This document shows positions 42,006-50,664 of a DNA stretch of 64,000 bases, in pieces. The stretch covers positions 62,001 through 126,000 of the forward strand of contig CAZETK010000001.1 in NCBI GenBank assembly GCA_964515195.1, given 5' to 3'. The notes beneath the pieces are model-generated. The model was given only the letters and a program-made list of their open reading frames with translations. It was not told the DNA's origin and ran no database searches. A program made the position numbers and the translations under genes. The stretch comes from Ga0074139 sp964515195 (GTDB lineage Bacteria; Bdellovibrionota; Bdellovibrionia; Bdellovibrionales; Bdellovibrionaceae). The first letter of the stretch is position 1, and each line of letters begins with the position of its first letter.

Positions 42006-43525
42006 GTAAATTAAGTAAAATTTTACTTTCGTTAGCTGGAGTTTCCTTAGCTGCCTTTGGCCTGGCCAAATTTTTATTAGGTGGATGGATGCCCTTTTAT
42101 TGGGTTTTAATCGGGTTCACCGCTTTCTTTGTGCTCGTCGCGGTTGTTAAGGACTATAAGTTGATAATTGAGTTTTTGACACTGAAGACAACCAAGCACG
42201 GAATGAATATGGGAGCTATGATCTTATTGGTTTTAGCCCTGGTCGGAATTGTAAACTACATCGGAATAAAACGAAACGTCACCTGGGATTTTTCCCAAGC
42301 TAAGACTAATACCCTGAGCGAGCAGTCCGTCAAAGTTGTTAAAGACCTAAAAGCTGATTTGAAGATTCTTTACTTCTACAAAGAAGGTACGCAAGGTATT
42401 GAACAGCACCGCGCGGCTTTTCGTGAACTGATTAAACGATATCAAGATCAGTCTAACAATGTATCCTTAGAGTTTTATGAAGTGAACCAACATCCGGCCT
42501 TGGCCGAGGAGTATGGTGTCACTAAGGGCAGCGGATTGGCATTTGTGGAATACCAAGGGCGAAGAAATCGAATTGACAGGGTGGACGAGCAGGAGATCAC
42601 TCAGGCTATCATCAAAGTCACCCGCGAAAAGTTGAAATCGATTTATGTGGTTTCTGGGCATGGTGAGTTGAATATTGAAGAGGGACAAGAAGCTTCGGGG
42701 CTTAATGCCTTTAAAATGCTAGTGGAGAATAACAGCTTTGTTGTCAAAGCTTTGAATCTTCCCACCTCTCCGCAGATTCCCGAAGATGCGGATACGCTGG
42801 TAATCGTGGGCCCTCGGCAGAACTTTCAACCCTACGAGATTGAAGCTCTTGAGAACTACCTTAAGAAAGGCGGCAACCTTTTATTAGCTTTAGAGTCGGG
42901 AAAAACAGCAGGTCTTGAAGGAGTTCTGGGAAAAGTAGGAGTCATACCCGAAAACAACTACATTCGCAGCACCTTTATGGGACTTGGTTACATTGACGGT
43001 GGGACGATTGGAAACGTGTTTTCCCTGAACAGCTCGGTCACTAAGGTTTTTAGAACGAAAGAAGATGTTGTTCGTATGGATTGGCCGATGAACCTAAAGA
43101 CTCAGAACGTGCCAGAGAGGATCACCATTGAGCCGCTTGTTAAAACGGATGAAAATGCCGTGGCTTTCACAGCGCCTCAGATTAAGCCGGGGAATCAACC
43201 TACGGGTCCCTTTCAGCTGGGTGTGGAGGTAAAGGGAAAATATCCAGGTGGTGAAAAAGATTTTCAAATGATCGTGTTTGGAGATGCGGAGTTTTTATCC
43301 AATCATATGCTTTATCAAAATCTGAACCGTGATTTGGCATTAAACACAATTTCACAGTTGAGTCAGGAAGAAGATCTTATCAGCGTGACCCCTCGAGAAG
43401 TGCAAAGAACTCAGATGATGGTGACGACTGCTAAGCTGGGAGGATTTTACATTTTCCTCTTTTTGGTGCCGATCTCTTTACTGGTCACAGCGGTTACATT
43501 CTGGTTGCGTCGTAGAGGAGCTTAG
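42002..43525 (+). CDS. GldG-like ABC exporter auxiliary protein
   Basis: 507 residues. Three membrane helices near the N-terminus (about 5-30, 32-50, 68-90) are followed by a large periplasmic region of the ABC_transp_aux/GldG type (NTLSEQSVKVVKDLKADLKILYFYK, IYVVSGHGELNIEE, DADTLVIVGPRQNFQPYEIEALENYLKKGGNLLLALE), and one C-terminal helix (GGFYIFLFLVPISLLVTAVTFWL). The glutamine-amidotransferase-like fold has no obvious catalytic Cys. It couples to the permease through an ATGA overlap. Confidence 0.88.
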   Translation: MSKLSKILLSLAGVSLAAFGLAKFLLGGWMPFYWVLIGFTAFFVLVAVVKDYKLIIEFLTLKTTKHGMNMGAMILLVLALVGIVNYIGIKRNVTWDFSQAKTNTLSEQSVKVVKDLKADLKILYFYKEGTQGIEQHRAAFRELIKRYQDQSNNVSLEFYEVNQHPALAEEYGVTKGSGLAFVEYQGRRNRIDRVDEQEITQAIIKVTREKLKSIYVVSGHGELNIEEGQEASGLNAFKMLVENNSFVVKALNLPTSPQIPEDADTLVIVGPRQNFQPYEIEALENYLKKGGNLLLALESGKTAGLEGVLGKVGVIPENNYIRSTFMGLGYIDGGTIGNVFSLNSSVTKVFRTKEDVVRMDWPMNLKTQNVPERITIEPLVKTDENAVAFTAPQIKPGNQPTGPFQLGVEVKGKYPGGEKDFQMIVFGDAEFLSNHMLYQNLNRDLALNTISQLSQEEDLISVTPREVQRTQMMVTTAKLGGFYIFLFLVPISLLVTAVTFWLRRRGA

Positions 43526-43530
43526 CCATT

Positions 43531-44865
43531 ATGAAAAACAAGGGGACTTTGATTCTTACAGGCCTTGTCTTGATTTTAGGCCTGTATGCTTACTTCGGAG
43601 AATATCAACGCGAAATTCGCGAAACGGAGCGAAAAGATTCAGAATCCAAAATCATCAGTTTAAATCGGGATCAGATTCAAAAAATTATCTTCGACAAGGG
43701 GATGCCAAATCCTACGACTTTAGAAAGAGGTGCTGATGGATGGGATCTGACGTCTCCGCTGAAGGATCAAGCTGATAATGATGTGGTCGAGTCGTTTCTG
43801 GATCAGATCACCAGTGAAAAGTCTGCGGGCGCCGTCGGCGAAGGAAAATCTGTTAATTGGGAAGATTATGGGCTGGATAAACCCATGGGAACTATCTTTT
43901 TAGAGTCCAATAGCGGTCAAAAACAGATGGTGGAAGTTTCGATGAAGAAGAATTTCGAAGGAATGCCCTTCCTTCGCCGAGACCAAGAAGCCCGAGTCCT
44001 AATCGGAAGCGCCGTCTGGCAGGATTTTTTATCAAAAAGCAATGATCACTTTCGAAATCTTCGAGTTTTCCGCCCTTCGATTTCAAAAATTGATCGGATC
44101 AAGATTCGAAACTCTAAAGGAAATTTCGAAGTGCAAAGCCGAGAAGCCCAATGGGTGGCACCTGCTATGTCTAACTGGAAGTTGGATCAAAATGCCGTCC
44201 GTGAACTTTTGACTCAGCTCAGCCTAGCTAAAGGGACCACGGTCCTCGAAGAAAAGCCCAAGGGGTCGTCCGCGATGAGATTAGATATTTATATGGGAAC
44301 GGACGAGTGGCGGGGAGATTTCTATAAAGACAGTGTATTGACCAAGCCCTTGAACCTTCATCTAAAACTTGAGCCTCAAACTTTAGATAATTTAAGAACT
44401 ATCGAACTGGTAGAACTTCGGGACAAAACGCTTCCGTTTAAATTTCAAGTTGATGAAGTGACAAAAATTCGAGTGAAAAACCCGCTGAAGACCTATGCTC
44501 TTGTTAAGAGAAACGAAAGATGGGAGCTGGAATCTTCGGATGATAAGGTTGTGGTAAGCCACCAGTTGGCTCAAGACTTAGTGGACCGTCTGCATAGACT
44601 TGAGGTTTATAAATACTTCGTGAAGGTTCCGTCTAACACTCCTTCATTCAATTCAGAGATTGAACTTCTCGATCACAAAGATGTTTCAGTTTTCAACTTC
44701 AAATGGTCTGATTTCAAAGATCATGAAGCCTGGGCAAAAACTAATTTATTGGACGAAGTATTTCAAATTGACGATGCTCAACTTAATCGCTTGGCCTTGA
44801 ATGATATTGTAAAGCCTAAACCAAGCGATAAGAGCCCTAAGGCCGCTAGTGAGGAGAAGCAGTGA
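43531..44865 (+). CDS. DUF4340-domain protein, partner of the GldFG exporter
   Basis: 444 residues with one N-terminal membrane helix (ILTGLVLILGLYAYFGEY) and then a periplasmic region made of repeated DUF4340-like units (IQKIIFDKG...LERGADGWDLTSPL; ISKIDRIKIRNSKGNFEVQ; VTKIRVKNPLKTYALVKRNERWELES), each of the form 'strand-K-I-x-W'. DUF4340 proteins are regularly found behind GldG-like genes and are thought to be part of the exporter. It follows the GldG-like gene by 5 bp and overlaps the GHMP kinase start (GTGA). Confidence 0.85.
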   Translation: MKNKGTLILTGLVLILGLYAYFGEYQREIRETERKDSESKIISLNRDQIQKIIFDKGMPNPTTLERGADGWDLTSPLKDQADNDVVESFLDQITSEKSAGAVGEGKSVNWEDYGLDKPMGTIFLESNSGQKQMVEVSMKKNFEGMPFLRRDQEARVLIGSAVWQDFLSKSNDHFRNLRVFRPSISKIDRIKIRNSKGNFEVQSREAQWVAPAMSNWKLDQNAVRELLTQLSLAKGTTVLEEKPKGSSAMRLDIYMGTDEWRGDFYKDSVLTKPLNLHLKLEPQTLDNLRTIELVELRDKTLPFKFQVDEVTKIRVKNPLKTYALVKRNERWELESSDDKVVVSHQLAQDLVDRLHRLEVYKYFVKVPSNTPSFNSEIELLDHKDVSVFNFKWSDFKDHEAWAKTNLLDEVFQIDDAQLNRLALNDIVKPKPSDKSPKAASEEKQ

Positions 44866-45878
44866 AAATCATTAATATCAAGAGCCCCACTCGCGTAGAC
44901 CTGGCTGGAGGCACGCTGGATTTGTGGCCTCTTTACAATTATCTGGAAGGGGCTATCACTGTTAACGTAGCGATTGATATTTGGACGAGGGCTGTATTAG
45001 AGGAAAAGAACACCGCGGAAATCGAATGGCACTCTAAGGATTTGAATCTCATTAAAAATTATAAAAGTCTGAACGAAGCTCTTCAGGACGCTGATCCTAA
45101 GGCACAGCTCTTTCGTGCAGTCGTACAATTCTTTAAACCCTCAAGAGGATTTAAGCTTACAACTCAGTCAGACTCTCCTGTAGGGGGAGGTCTGGGGGGG
45201 AGCTCTTCACTTGCGATTTCCATGATGAAGGCCTTTTCTGTATGGCTGGGCCAAGAGTTTCCGAGTATAGCTCAAATGGTTCATGTGGCTCATAATTTGG
45301 AGGCTTTTGTTCTCAACACACCCACAGGAACCCAGGATTACTACCCCGCAGTCAGTGGTGGTCTGAATGTTCTGGAATACACAAGTTCGGAAATTCACCA
45401 ATCTGTTCACCCCATATCGGAATCACCTTTGGCTGATTATTTTATGCTGGTTTATACGGGTAAGTCTCATCATTCTGGTATCAACAATTTTGAAGTTTTA
45501 AAAGCGGCTACCGAGAAAGAACCTAAAACAGTTGGCGCTCTTAAAGAAATTCGTCAGATTTCCGCAGAATTGAAACAAGCCGTCTTATCAAAAAATTGGA
45601 AGGAGTTGCCCAGGCTCTTTAGTGAAGAGATGAAGGCGAGAATTCGTCTGACACCCGCCTTTACCAGCCCCGAAATTGAAAAGCTTGCGAAAATCACTTT
45701 GGAGGCCGGAGCCGAAGCTGTTAAAATTTGTGGTGCGGGAGGAGGCGGTTGTATCCTTGTGTGGTGTCCTCCGGATCATAAAGAAAGGGTGGCTCGGGCA
45801 TGTCAAAATCAAAATTTCCAAGTCATGAGCGCTCGCCCCGTCGATCCTCTGAGCCACCCGCTTCAAAAAAGTTTTTAG
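44862..45878 (+). CDS. GHMP-family sugar kinase (heptose-7-phosphate/fucokinase-like)
   Basis: A 338-residue GHMP kinase. The ATP-binding loop is PVGGGLGGSSSLAISMMKA, the N-terminal substrate motif is SPTRVDLAGGTLDLWPLYNYL, and motif 3 is CGAGGGGCILVWCP. The N-terminus resembles HddA (D-glycero-D-manno-heptose 7-phosphate kinase) and related sugar kinases more than galactokinase. The start is GTG 44862, with GAGGAG nearby, overlapping the DUF4340 stop. Placement behind the Gld exporter hints that the exporter handles a glycan, but this is inference. Confidence 0.85.
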   Translation: MKIINIKSPTRVDLAGGTLDLWPLYNYLEGAITVNVAIDIWTRAVLEEKNTAEIEWHSKDLNLIKNYKSLNEALQDADPKAQLFRAVVQFFKPSRGFKLTTQSDSPVGGGLGGSSSLAISMMKAFSVWLGQEFPSIAQMVHVAHNLEAFVLNTPTGTQDYYPAVSGGLNVLEYTSSEIHQSVHPISESPLADYFMLVYTGKSHHSGINNFEVLKAATEKEPKTVGALKEIRQISAELKQAVLSKNWKELPRLFSEEMKARIRLTPAFTSPEIEKLAKITLEAGAEAVKICGAGGGGCILVWCPPDHKERVARACQNQNFQVMSARPVDPLSHPLQKSF

Positions 45879-46675
45879 GCCTGAGCTTAGCTGGGGGGAA
45901 GACTGATAAAGCCACGGTCGCTTTGATGGATTACTTCCCTCAACAGAAAAAAGTGTTTCTCACAAAGCTTTTTACTTCAATAAAACCTGAACAAAAATTC
46001 TCTTCAGACTTCAAAATCTCGCAACTGCTTACAGAGTATGAAAGCCATGTTGAGTGGGTGGCGGTAGATCAGCCTTGGAATCTCCCACACTGTCTGCGTT
46101 GTGAATTGAAATGCCCCGGCTTTGAGGCTTGTGATGTTGAGCACATTCAATGGTTTTGGCGGGATTACCAGGAACGGCTTAAAAAGAAAAAAACCACCAA
46201 GATTTTTACGCCCTACACCCAAAGGGCGGTGGAAAATGTTTTACTTTCAGGACTCGAGCAGCCATTCGTTATTTCCCACGCGATGGGAGCGAATTCGGCT
46301 CCGCTTTTAGCGCGAGCCGCGTTTTTAAAGCGGAGAAGTCAAAATGATTGGATTGAAGTGTTTCCCCCTTTAAGTGTGTGGCGAATAGGACGGAATCTGA
46401 ATATCAAACGGAGCGACCTTAGGTCCTATCGTAAATCCGCAGTGGGAGAAGCTTGTCGAAGGCAAATTTTGACCAGTCTGCAAAAGCACGATGTGGTCTT
46501 TTTATATAAAGAAGATGTGCAAGCGATGATTAACAGTGTCCATGCTTTTGATGCCTTTATATGCGCCTATACGGGCTTTCTAAAATTCACCCAACAAACC
46601 GAACCTCGCCCCGAAGGCTTTCCATCTCAAGAGGACTGGATTGAGTTTCCAAAAGAAAGTCTTCGCTGGGGGTAG
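45800..46675 (+). CDS. DUF429-family protein (RNase H-like fold)
   Basis: A 291-residue protein. The core FLGLSLAGGKTDKATVALMD, WVAVDQPWNLP and VHAFDAFICAYTGFLK matches DUF429, whose members have an RNase H-like fold and are predicted nucleases, without proof. A CLRCELKCPGFEAC cysteine cluster (four Cys) could bind a metal. The first ~22 residues are Ser/Arg/Pro-rich. The ATG at 45800 lies 79 bp inside the GHMP kinase gene; I keep it because no later standard start codon fits before the conserved core. Confidence 0.72.
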   Translation: MSKSKFPSHERSPRRSSEPPASKKFLGLSLAGGKTDKATVALMDYFPQQKKVFLTKLFTSIKPEQKFSSDFKISQLLTEYESHVEWVAVDQPWNLPHCLRCELKCPGFEACDVEHIQWFWRDYQERLKKKKTTKIFTPYTQRAVENVLLSGLEQPFVISHAMGANSAPLLARAAFLKRRSQNDWIEVFPPLSVWRIGRNLNIKRSDLRSYRKSAVGEACRRQILTSLQKHDVVFLYKEDVQAMINSVHAFDAFICAYTGFLKFTQQTEPRPEGFPSQEDWIEFPKESLRWG

Positions 46676-46683
46676 TAAATGCA

Positions 46684-47526
46684 CTACTTCCGATAGCAAT
46701 GGTGTTCAACGGTCATTGCGAGAAGTCGCGCCTCTTCAGTTTCACGTTTCTTAACCAAATCAGGAAGAGAGAAGCCGTTACATTTTACCCATGAAGGAAA
46801 AAGTGGCTGCGGCGAATCGGAACTCGCAAGGCTTTCTTTTAGCTCAGAGGAAAGCGAGATCTCAATGTCGCGCACCTGGTTTTCTGTCAAAACTCCTAAT
46901 TGTTTGAGCTTCAGACTTACTTCTAGCGGAGAGACAAATCGAAAAGGTTGTTGCCAGAAGTTCGGCGACTCATTTTTTGAGAGGGGATGGACTTGTCGAA
47001 TAAAAATATGCTGTTTTATCTGGGAAAATTCCTGTCGTATTTTTTCATATATTTCAGAATCATTTTCCGCCGAGTCTCCGATGAGGATGAGAGTCTTTGG
47101 AGAGAGTTCTTTTACCAGCGCGCGGATATTTTCTAATTTGAAGTTTTCATTATTAATAGAATTCCGGACTTTCAAGAGCCCCGGCGGAAACTTATTTTCA
47201 TCTAAAAACTGCTGATGGCTTCTGCGCATGAAGGTTTCTGGTGCATTAGAAACGTAGTAGAATCGAGAGGCCGGGTTGCTTTTTAGAATTTCTTGATAGA
47301 GTTTTGGCATTCCTGGAAAAACATTCTGGGTCCGGAATGCATTTGTGAATCCTCGTGTCTTCCCCCGGACATGGGAAATTTTAATCGTATCATCGATATC
47401 GGAAATAATAAGCAGGCGTGGGTGGGCAATGCCGCCAATAAGAATTGTTAAAACCATGCATAAGGATTTAATTCCCCTTAAACCGTAGTTAGTTACGTGA
47501 TCGTAGGCTCTGCAAAAATTCACCAA
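46684..47526 (-). CDS. Secreted App1-type (DUF2183) phosphatidate phosphatase-like protein
   Basis: The longest frame gives 280 residues; the likely start is ATG 47457 (MVLTILIGG, short signal peptide). It has a HAD-type catalytic domain: ISDIDDTIK (Asp43, Asp45 in long numbering), YYVSNAPETF with the conserved Ser, a Lys in the LKVRNSINNENFK stretch and ILIGDSAENDSEIY. This is the App1 catalytic domain (DUF2183), known from yeast as a phosphatidate phosphatase. The start region overlaps the end of the alpha/beta hydrolase gene. A role in phospholipid breakdown is inferred. Confidence 0.82.
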   Translation of the reverse strand: MVNFCRAYDHVTNYGLRGIKSLCMVLTILIGGIAHPRLLIISDIDDTIKISHVRGKTRGFTNAFRTQNVFPGMPKLYQEILKSNPASRFYYVSNAPETFMRRSHQQFLDENKFPPGLLKVRNSINNENFKLENIRALVKELSPKTLILIGDSAENDSEIYEKIRQEFSQIKQHIFIRQVHPLSKNESPNFWQQPFRFVSPLEVSLKLKQLGVLTENQVRDIEISLSSELKESLASSDSPQPLFPSWVKCNGFSLPDLVKKRETEEARLLAMTVEHHCYRK

Positions 47527-48700
47527 TTGTTTGATCGTAAATCATTTCTCCATGTGTTTGCGGAAAAAAATGTCCAAAATGGTTTTCCTTTAATAGCTTA
47601 AACATAACGCTCTTTTGTTCGTTTTTTAAGCGCAAATCAAACTGTTGCAACTGCGAAGAAGGTACGATTTCATCATAGAGAGATCCCACAAGAATTATGG
47701 GAGCGTCCACAGAAGGGAGGGGAATAAGGGGATTTAAATAGTCCAATCCACGAGCTTCTTTCATAGTCATGTTAGCTGTGTTGGACTGGTATTCCACCCA
47801 TTCGCTTTCTTCAAGAGTGAGGGGTCTTTGCACTTCAGATTCCATCCTTTGAGTAAAATACTGTCGGAATTGGTTATGAAAAACTGGATCGGAGACTGGA
47901 TCTTGAAAGAAATCTCGAATTTGCTGAGTTCCGAAAAGATTCATGAGGAATTCTTGGTAGCCTCTAGGAACATCACTCCAACTGCCTAAGGTGGATTGGA
48001 AGGGATTCATGGCGACATTCTCCCAATATTTATCGATCCGCTGGACATACGGGGCCAGCATCACGATTAATTGAAGTTCAAGTCCATGGGTCACCTGATT
48101 AAGAGCGACTCTATCGCCAAGTTTTAAGCTAAGACCTCCACCGTAAGAGTGTCCGGCTAAAATGATTTTTTTGATTCCTGAGTGAATTATCAAGGCCAGG
48201 ATGTCTTCAATATTACTATCATAGTGATGATCCTGACTTCGAAGCATTTTGCCCTTGGCCAATGCCTGTTTTAGCGTTTCACCGTGGCCGTTAAGATCCA
48301 TCCGGAGAAGTCCCAGACCATCCTGAAGGGCCCTCGTTGCAAAGGGTTGCAGTCGTTGACGAGAATCTCCTAGGCCATGAATGGAAACCAAAGTTGGAAG
48401 ATCGGGACGTTGAGGGGGGATAAAATCATAGGCCAGTTCTCGGCCGCTGGGCGCCAGGAAGTAAGCAGTCTTTTTTGTCTCAAGTTGGCGTAGGGCAGCC
48501 CGCTTGGAAGTGGATTTTCGTACGATATCTGTAGGTACCGAAATGCCAGGTGAGACGGATAAGACTTTGCCACAGCTTTGTCGACTGTGAGCGGCAGGTA
48601 GCTGGGCCTCAGCGGTCAATTGGAATAGAATAATGGCAAAAGTAACAAATAGGCTCATAAGGAGAACAAGGTTCAAATCTGCAGCCGCTCTAGGGCCCAT
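47489..48700 (-). CDS. Secreted alpha/beta hydrolase
   Basis: 403 residues from ATG 48700 or 389 from ATG 48658; both give a signal peptide (MSLFVTFAIILFQLTAEAQL). The hydrolase fold shows the oxyanion motif SIHGLGDSRQRL, nucleophile elbow LAGHSYGGGLS, acid region PIILVGSLYDEIVPSSQL and the final histidine in KENHFGHFF. Esterase or lipase activity is likely. The next gene, an App1-like phosphatase, begins inside this one, so the pair are coupled and may act on the same lipid. Confidence 0.85.
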   Translation of the reverse strand: MGPRAAADLNLVLLMSLFVTFAIILFQLTAEAQLPAAHSRQSCGKVLSVSPGISVPTDIVRKSTSKRAALRQLETKKTAYFLAPSGRELAYDFIPPQRPDLPTLVSIHGLGDSRQRLQPFATRALQDGLGLLRMDLNGHGETLKQALAKGKMLRSQDHHYDSNIEDILALIIHSGIKKIILAGHSYGGGLSLKLGDRVALNQVTHGLELQLIVMLAPYVQRIDKYWENVAMNPFQSTLGSWSDVPRGYQEFLMNLFGTQQIRDFFQDPVSDPVFHNQFRQYFTQRMESEVQRPLTLEESEWVEYQSNTANMTMKEARGLDYLNPLIPLPSVDAPIILVGSLYDEIVPSSQLQQFDLRLKNEQKSVMFKLLKENHFGHFFPQTHGEMIYDQTIGEFLQSLRSRN

Positions 48701-48835
48701 GAGTTCGCGGTGAGGTGTTCAAGCTTTAAACAGGGACAGAGGAGGCTGACATGCCGAATTAAGCTCAGATTGGGCTTTAATTCGAATCTCAAATGCAGTA
48801 GCTTTCGCGAGTTATTTAAACAGGAGAAAGTGCCT

Positions 48836-49303
48836 ATGAAACGACTTTTCGGACTGTTGATACTGTTCGCTTCCACCGAAGTCCTCGCTGCTACCTTTAG
48901 TTGCATTTCCATGCATGATTCCCATCGTGAAAAACTGACGGGCCGAAGTACGGCCGGTGAAGTGGAAATGAAGGGATACTTCGCTGGAACTCGCTTTTTG
49001 AACGCTCAAAGAATAGTTGTTCAAGAGCTGCGAATTCCTGGGTTCCCCGTTCTTGAAGGAATGGAGTTAGCATTTGATGATAATGCTTTTGCATCTTATG
49101 AAGAAAATTACCGTGAGCTCTCAACTGGCCCTGTTTTAAATATCGCTTCACTCAATAATAGTAACCATAGGCTTGTTGGATTTTCCATGGTGATCACCAA
49201 GCCGAATCTAGACCCTTACCGCTTAAGCTCCTATCGCTTTGTCTATCATACGAATGAGCCAGGAGTGGCTGGGTTCTATTATCTCGCCTGCGCTATCGAA
49301 TAG
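48836..49303 (+). CDS. Secreted hypothetical protein
   Basis: I start at ATG 48836 with AGGAG 10 bases upstream; an upstream in-frame extension has no features. The 155-residue product begins MKRLFGLLILFASTEVLAATFS, a signal peptide. The mature part is beta-rich with two cysteines (SCISM near the N-terminus, ACAIE at the end) that could link the ends. No family recognised. It is divergent from the hydrolase gene and convergent with the next one. Confidence 0.72.
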   Translation: MKRLFGLLILFASTEVLAATFSCISMHDSHREKLTGRSTAGEVEMKGYFAGTRFLNAQRIVVQELRIPGFPVLEGMELAFDDNAFASYEENYRELSTGPVLNIASLNNSNHRLVGFSMVITKPNLDPYRLSSYRFVYHTNEPGVAGFYYLACAIE

Positions 49304-49360
49304 ACATCATGAATTGAGCTCGAAAGCTCATTGCTTGTTTCTCGACAGATTACATCGGGG

Positions 49361-50014
49361 TTAATCGGCGAGATAACAAGATTGCTGGTCCTCTGAATTT
49401 TCAAAAGCCACGACCATAGATCGATTGACTGTCGCAGATGGAAGATCATCCCAAGAGTCTCTATCTTGTATTTCAGATAACTTTTTGCTCTCGTTCGTAG
49501 CATTAGCACCGTAGGCCTCTGAGGGACTTAGCCCAAACTCTATACCAATATTATAAAGTTTTGATTGGGTGAACGCAGAGGTTACACTTTGGGAATAGAG
49601 GAAAAACGCCAGATTTTTATAGTTTAGCTTTCCCAATTGTCCAGGTTCGAAGATATAACAGTTCCACAGAATTTCGGAATTTTTTTGAGTTTTTTTGCAA
49701 TTTTTCTTTTCAAAATTTAAAGAAAACTCCAAAGGTATTCGGGAGAAAAGCCGTGCGCGTTCTTTAATATATTCAATATCGCCGATTCTTACAGAGTTAA
49801 GTGGATCTGGATCAAGAGGTATGCGTCCCGGCGCATATTTAACAATTAACTGATAGTCATTGTCGGATTCAATCAACATGTAGCTAGTATCGATAATATG
49901 AGATGCTGAAGAGGATTGACAGTTAAAATGCTCTTTACGAGTTTCAGCATGGGAATTTAAGGAAAAAAGCGCGAAGTTAAGTCCCAGGACAAAAATCAGA
50001 AGGTTTCTATTCAT
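49361..50014 (-). CDS. Secreted hypothetical protein
   Basis: A 217-residue protein with a signal peptide (MNRNLLIFVLGLNFALFSLNSHA). It has four cysteines (FNCQSS, KNCKKT, WNCYIF, QSCYLAD) and no recognisable domain. The final cysteine segment QSCYLAD resembles the ending of the convergent neighbour (YLACAIE) only loosely. The ATG at 50014 follows AAGGATATTT. Monocistronic. Confidence 0.7.
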   Translation of the reverse strand: MNRNLLIFVLGLNFALFSLNSHAETRKEHFNCQSSSASHIIDTSYMLIESDNDYQLIVKYAPGRIPLDPDPLNSVRIGDIEYIKERARLFSRIPLEFSLNFEKKNCKKTQKNSEILWNCYIFEPGQLGKLNYKNLAFFLYSQSVTSAFTQSKLYNIGIEFGLSPSEAYGANATNESKKLSEIQDRDSWDDLPSATVNRSMVVAFENSEDQQSCYLAD

Positions 50015-50205
50015 AAATATCCTTACCTATTTGAAGACATAGGTTACTTAAGCAATACTCATGCCTCTTTTGTATCTAGGATGGGAGCTTCAATCGTTAC
50101 AGATTGGAGTAGAGTTGGAAGCTGAGATCCGTTTTGACTTGATGGCTTAATTGCGGCCCTACGAAACCAAAATTGTCATGATTTAAAATCAAAAGCGACT
50201 TTAGC

Positions 50206-50412
50206 TCAGCAAGAAACTTGGCCTTCGCAGTTACGGCCCAATTTCTTGGCTGCTTGCTTCACGCTTCCGATGTTTTCGACATTCTTAAAGCCCGCTTTAA
50301 TTCGCAAACTAGTTTCTTGAACAGCAACGTGGTTGATAACTCTTTCTGATATATCAAAAAAATTGCCTATGAGGAATGAATTTTGTTTTTTGAAGCTGAG
50401 ATGATCTAGGTG
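50206..50412 (-). pseudogene. Possible decayed gene fragment
   Basis: An open frame of 68 codons without any ATG, GTG or TTG at a suitable place reads like protein, including FDISERVINHVAVQETSL and VKQAAKKLGRNCEGQVSC before TGA. Stop codons (TAG at 50413-50415 and more beyond) block it upstream. It may be the end of a broken small secreted protein. Support is only the composition. Confidence 0.3.
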
Positions 50413-50485
50413 CTAACTCCATTCAGTTTCATGGCTCAGCCATACCACAACAGGGAGCTTCAATAATTGTGAATTACGATCCCAC

Positions 50486-50563
50486 TACTCTTCTATAATT
50501 CCTTTTTTTGAAGGGTCGTCATCGCGTTGTGGCTTTGGCTTCTTAATAGTGGACGGTTTCATT
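50486..50563 (-). CDS. Possible 25-residue peptide
   Basis: ATG 50563 opens a frame MKPSTIKKPKPQRDDDPSK ending GIIEE-TAG. The peptide is hydrophilic with a basic half and an acidic half. A GAGAG element lies 14-18 bases upstream of the ATG, too far to be a convincing ribosome binding site. Small size and no homology make this a weak call. Confidence 0.3.
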
Positions 50564-50664
50564 TGAAATCATCTCTCTGCCTCGAAATGAGATACTTAAG
50601 AAACAAGACATGAAATAATAATCATAAATATGTATCATTGGAGCCTGGGCTTTAAGGGGGGAAA

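Larger units (their letters stand above)
50015..50664. other. 650-bp region without a firm gene
   Basis: No frame here has both a good start and a good length. On the minus strand I see a coding-like fragment (50206-50412) and a 25-codon frame (50486-50563), both listed separately. The remainder is A/T-rich and holds the promoter area of the lipoprotein gene. Confidence 0.6.

Noticed and set aside
50083..50466. Direct repeat GGGAGCTTCAAT in the gene-poor region
   Set aside because: The second copy has an extra T (GGGAGCTTTCAAT) and no further similarity; chance is likely.
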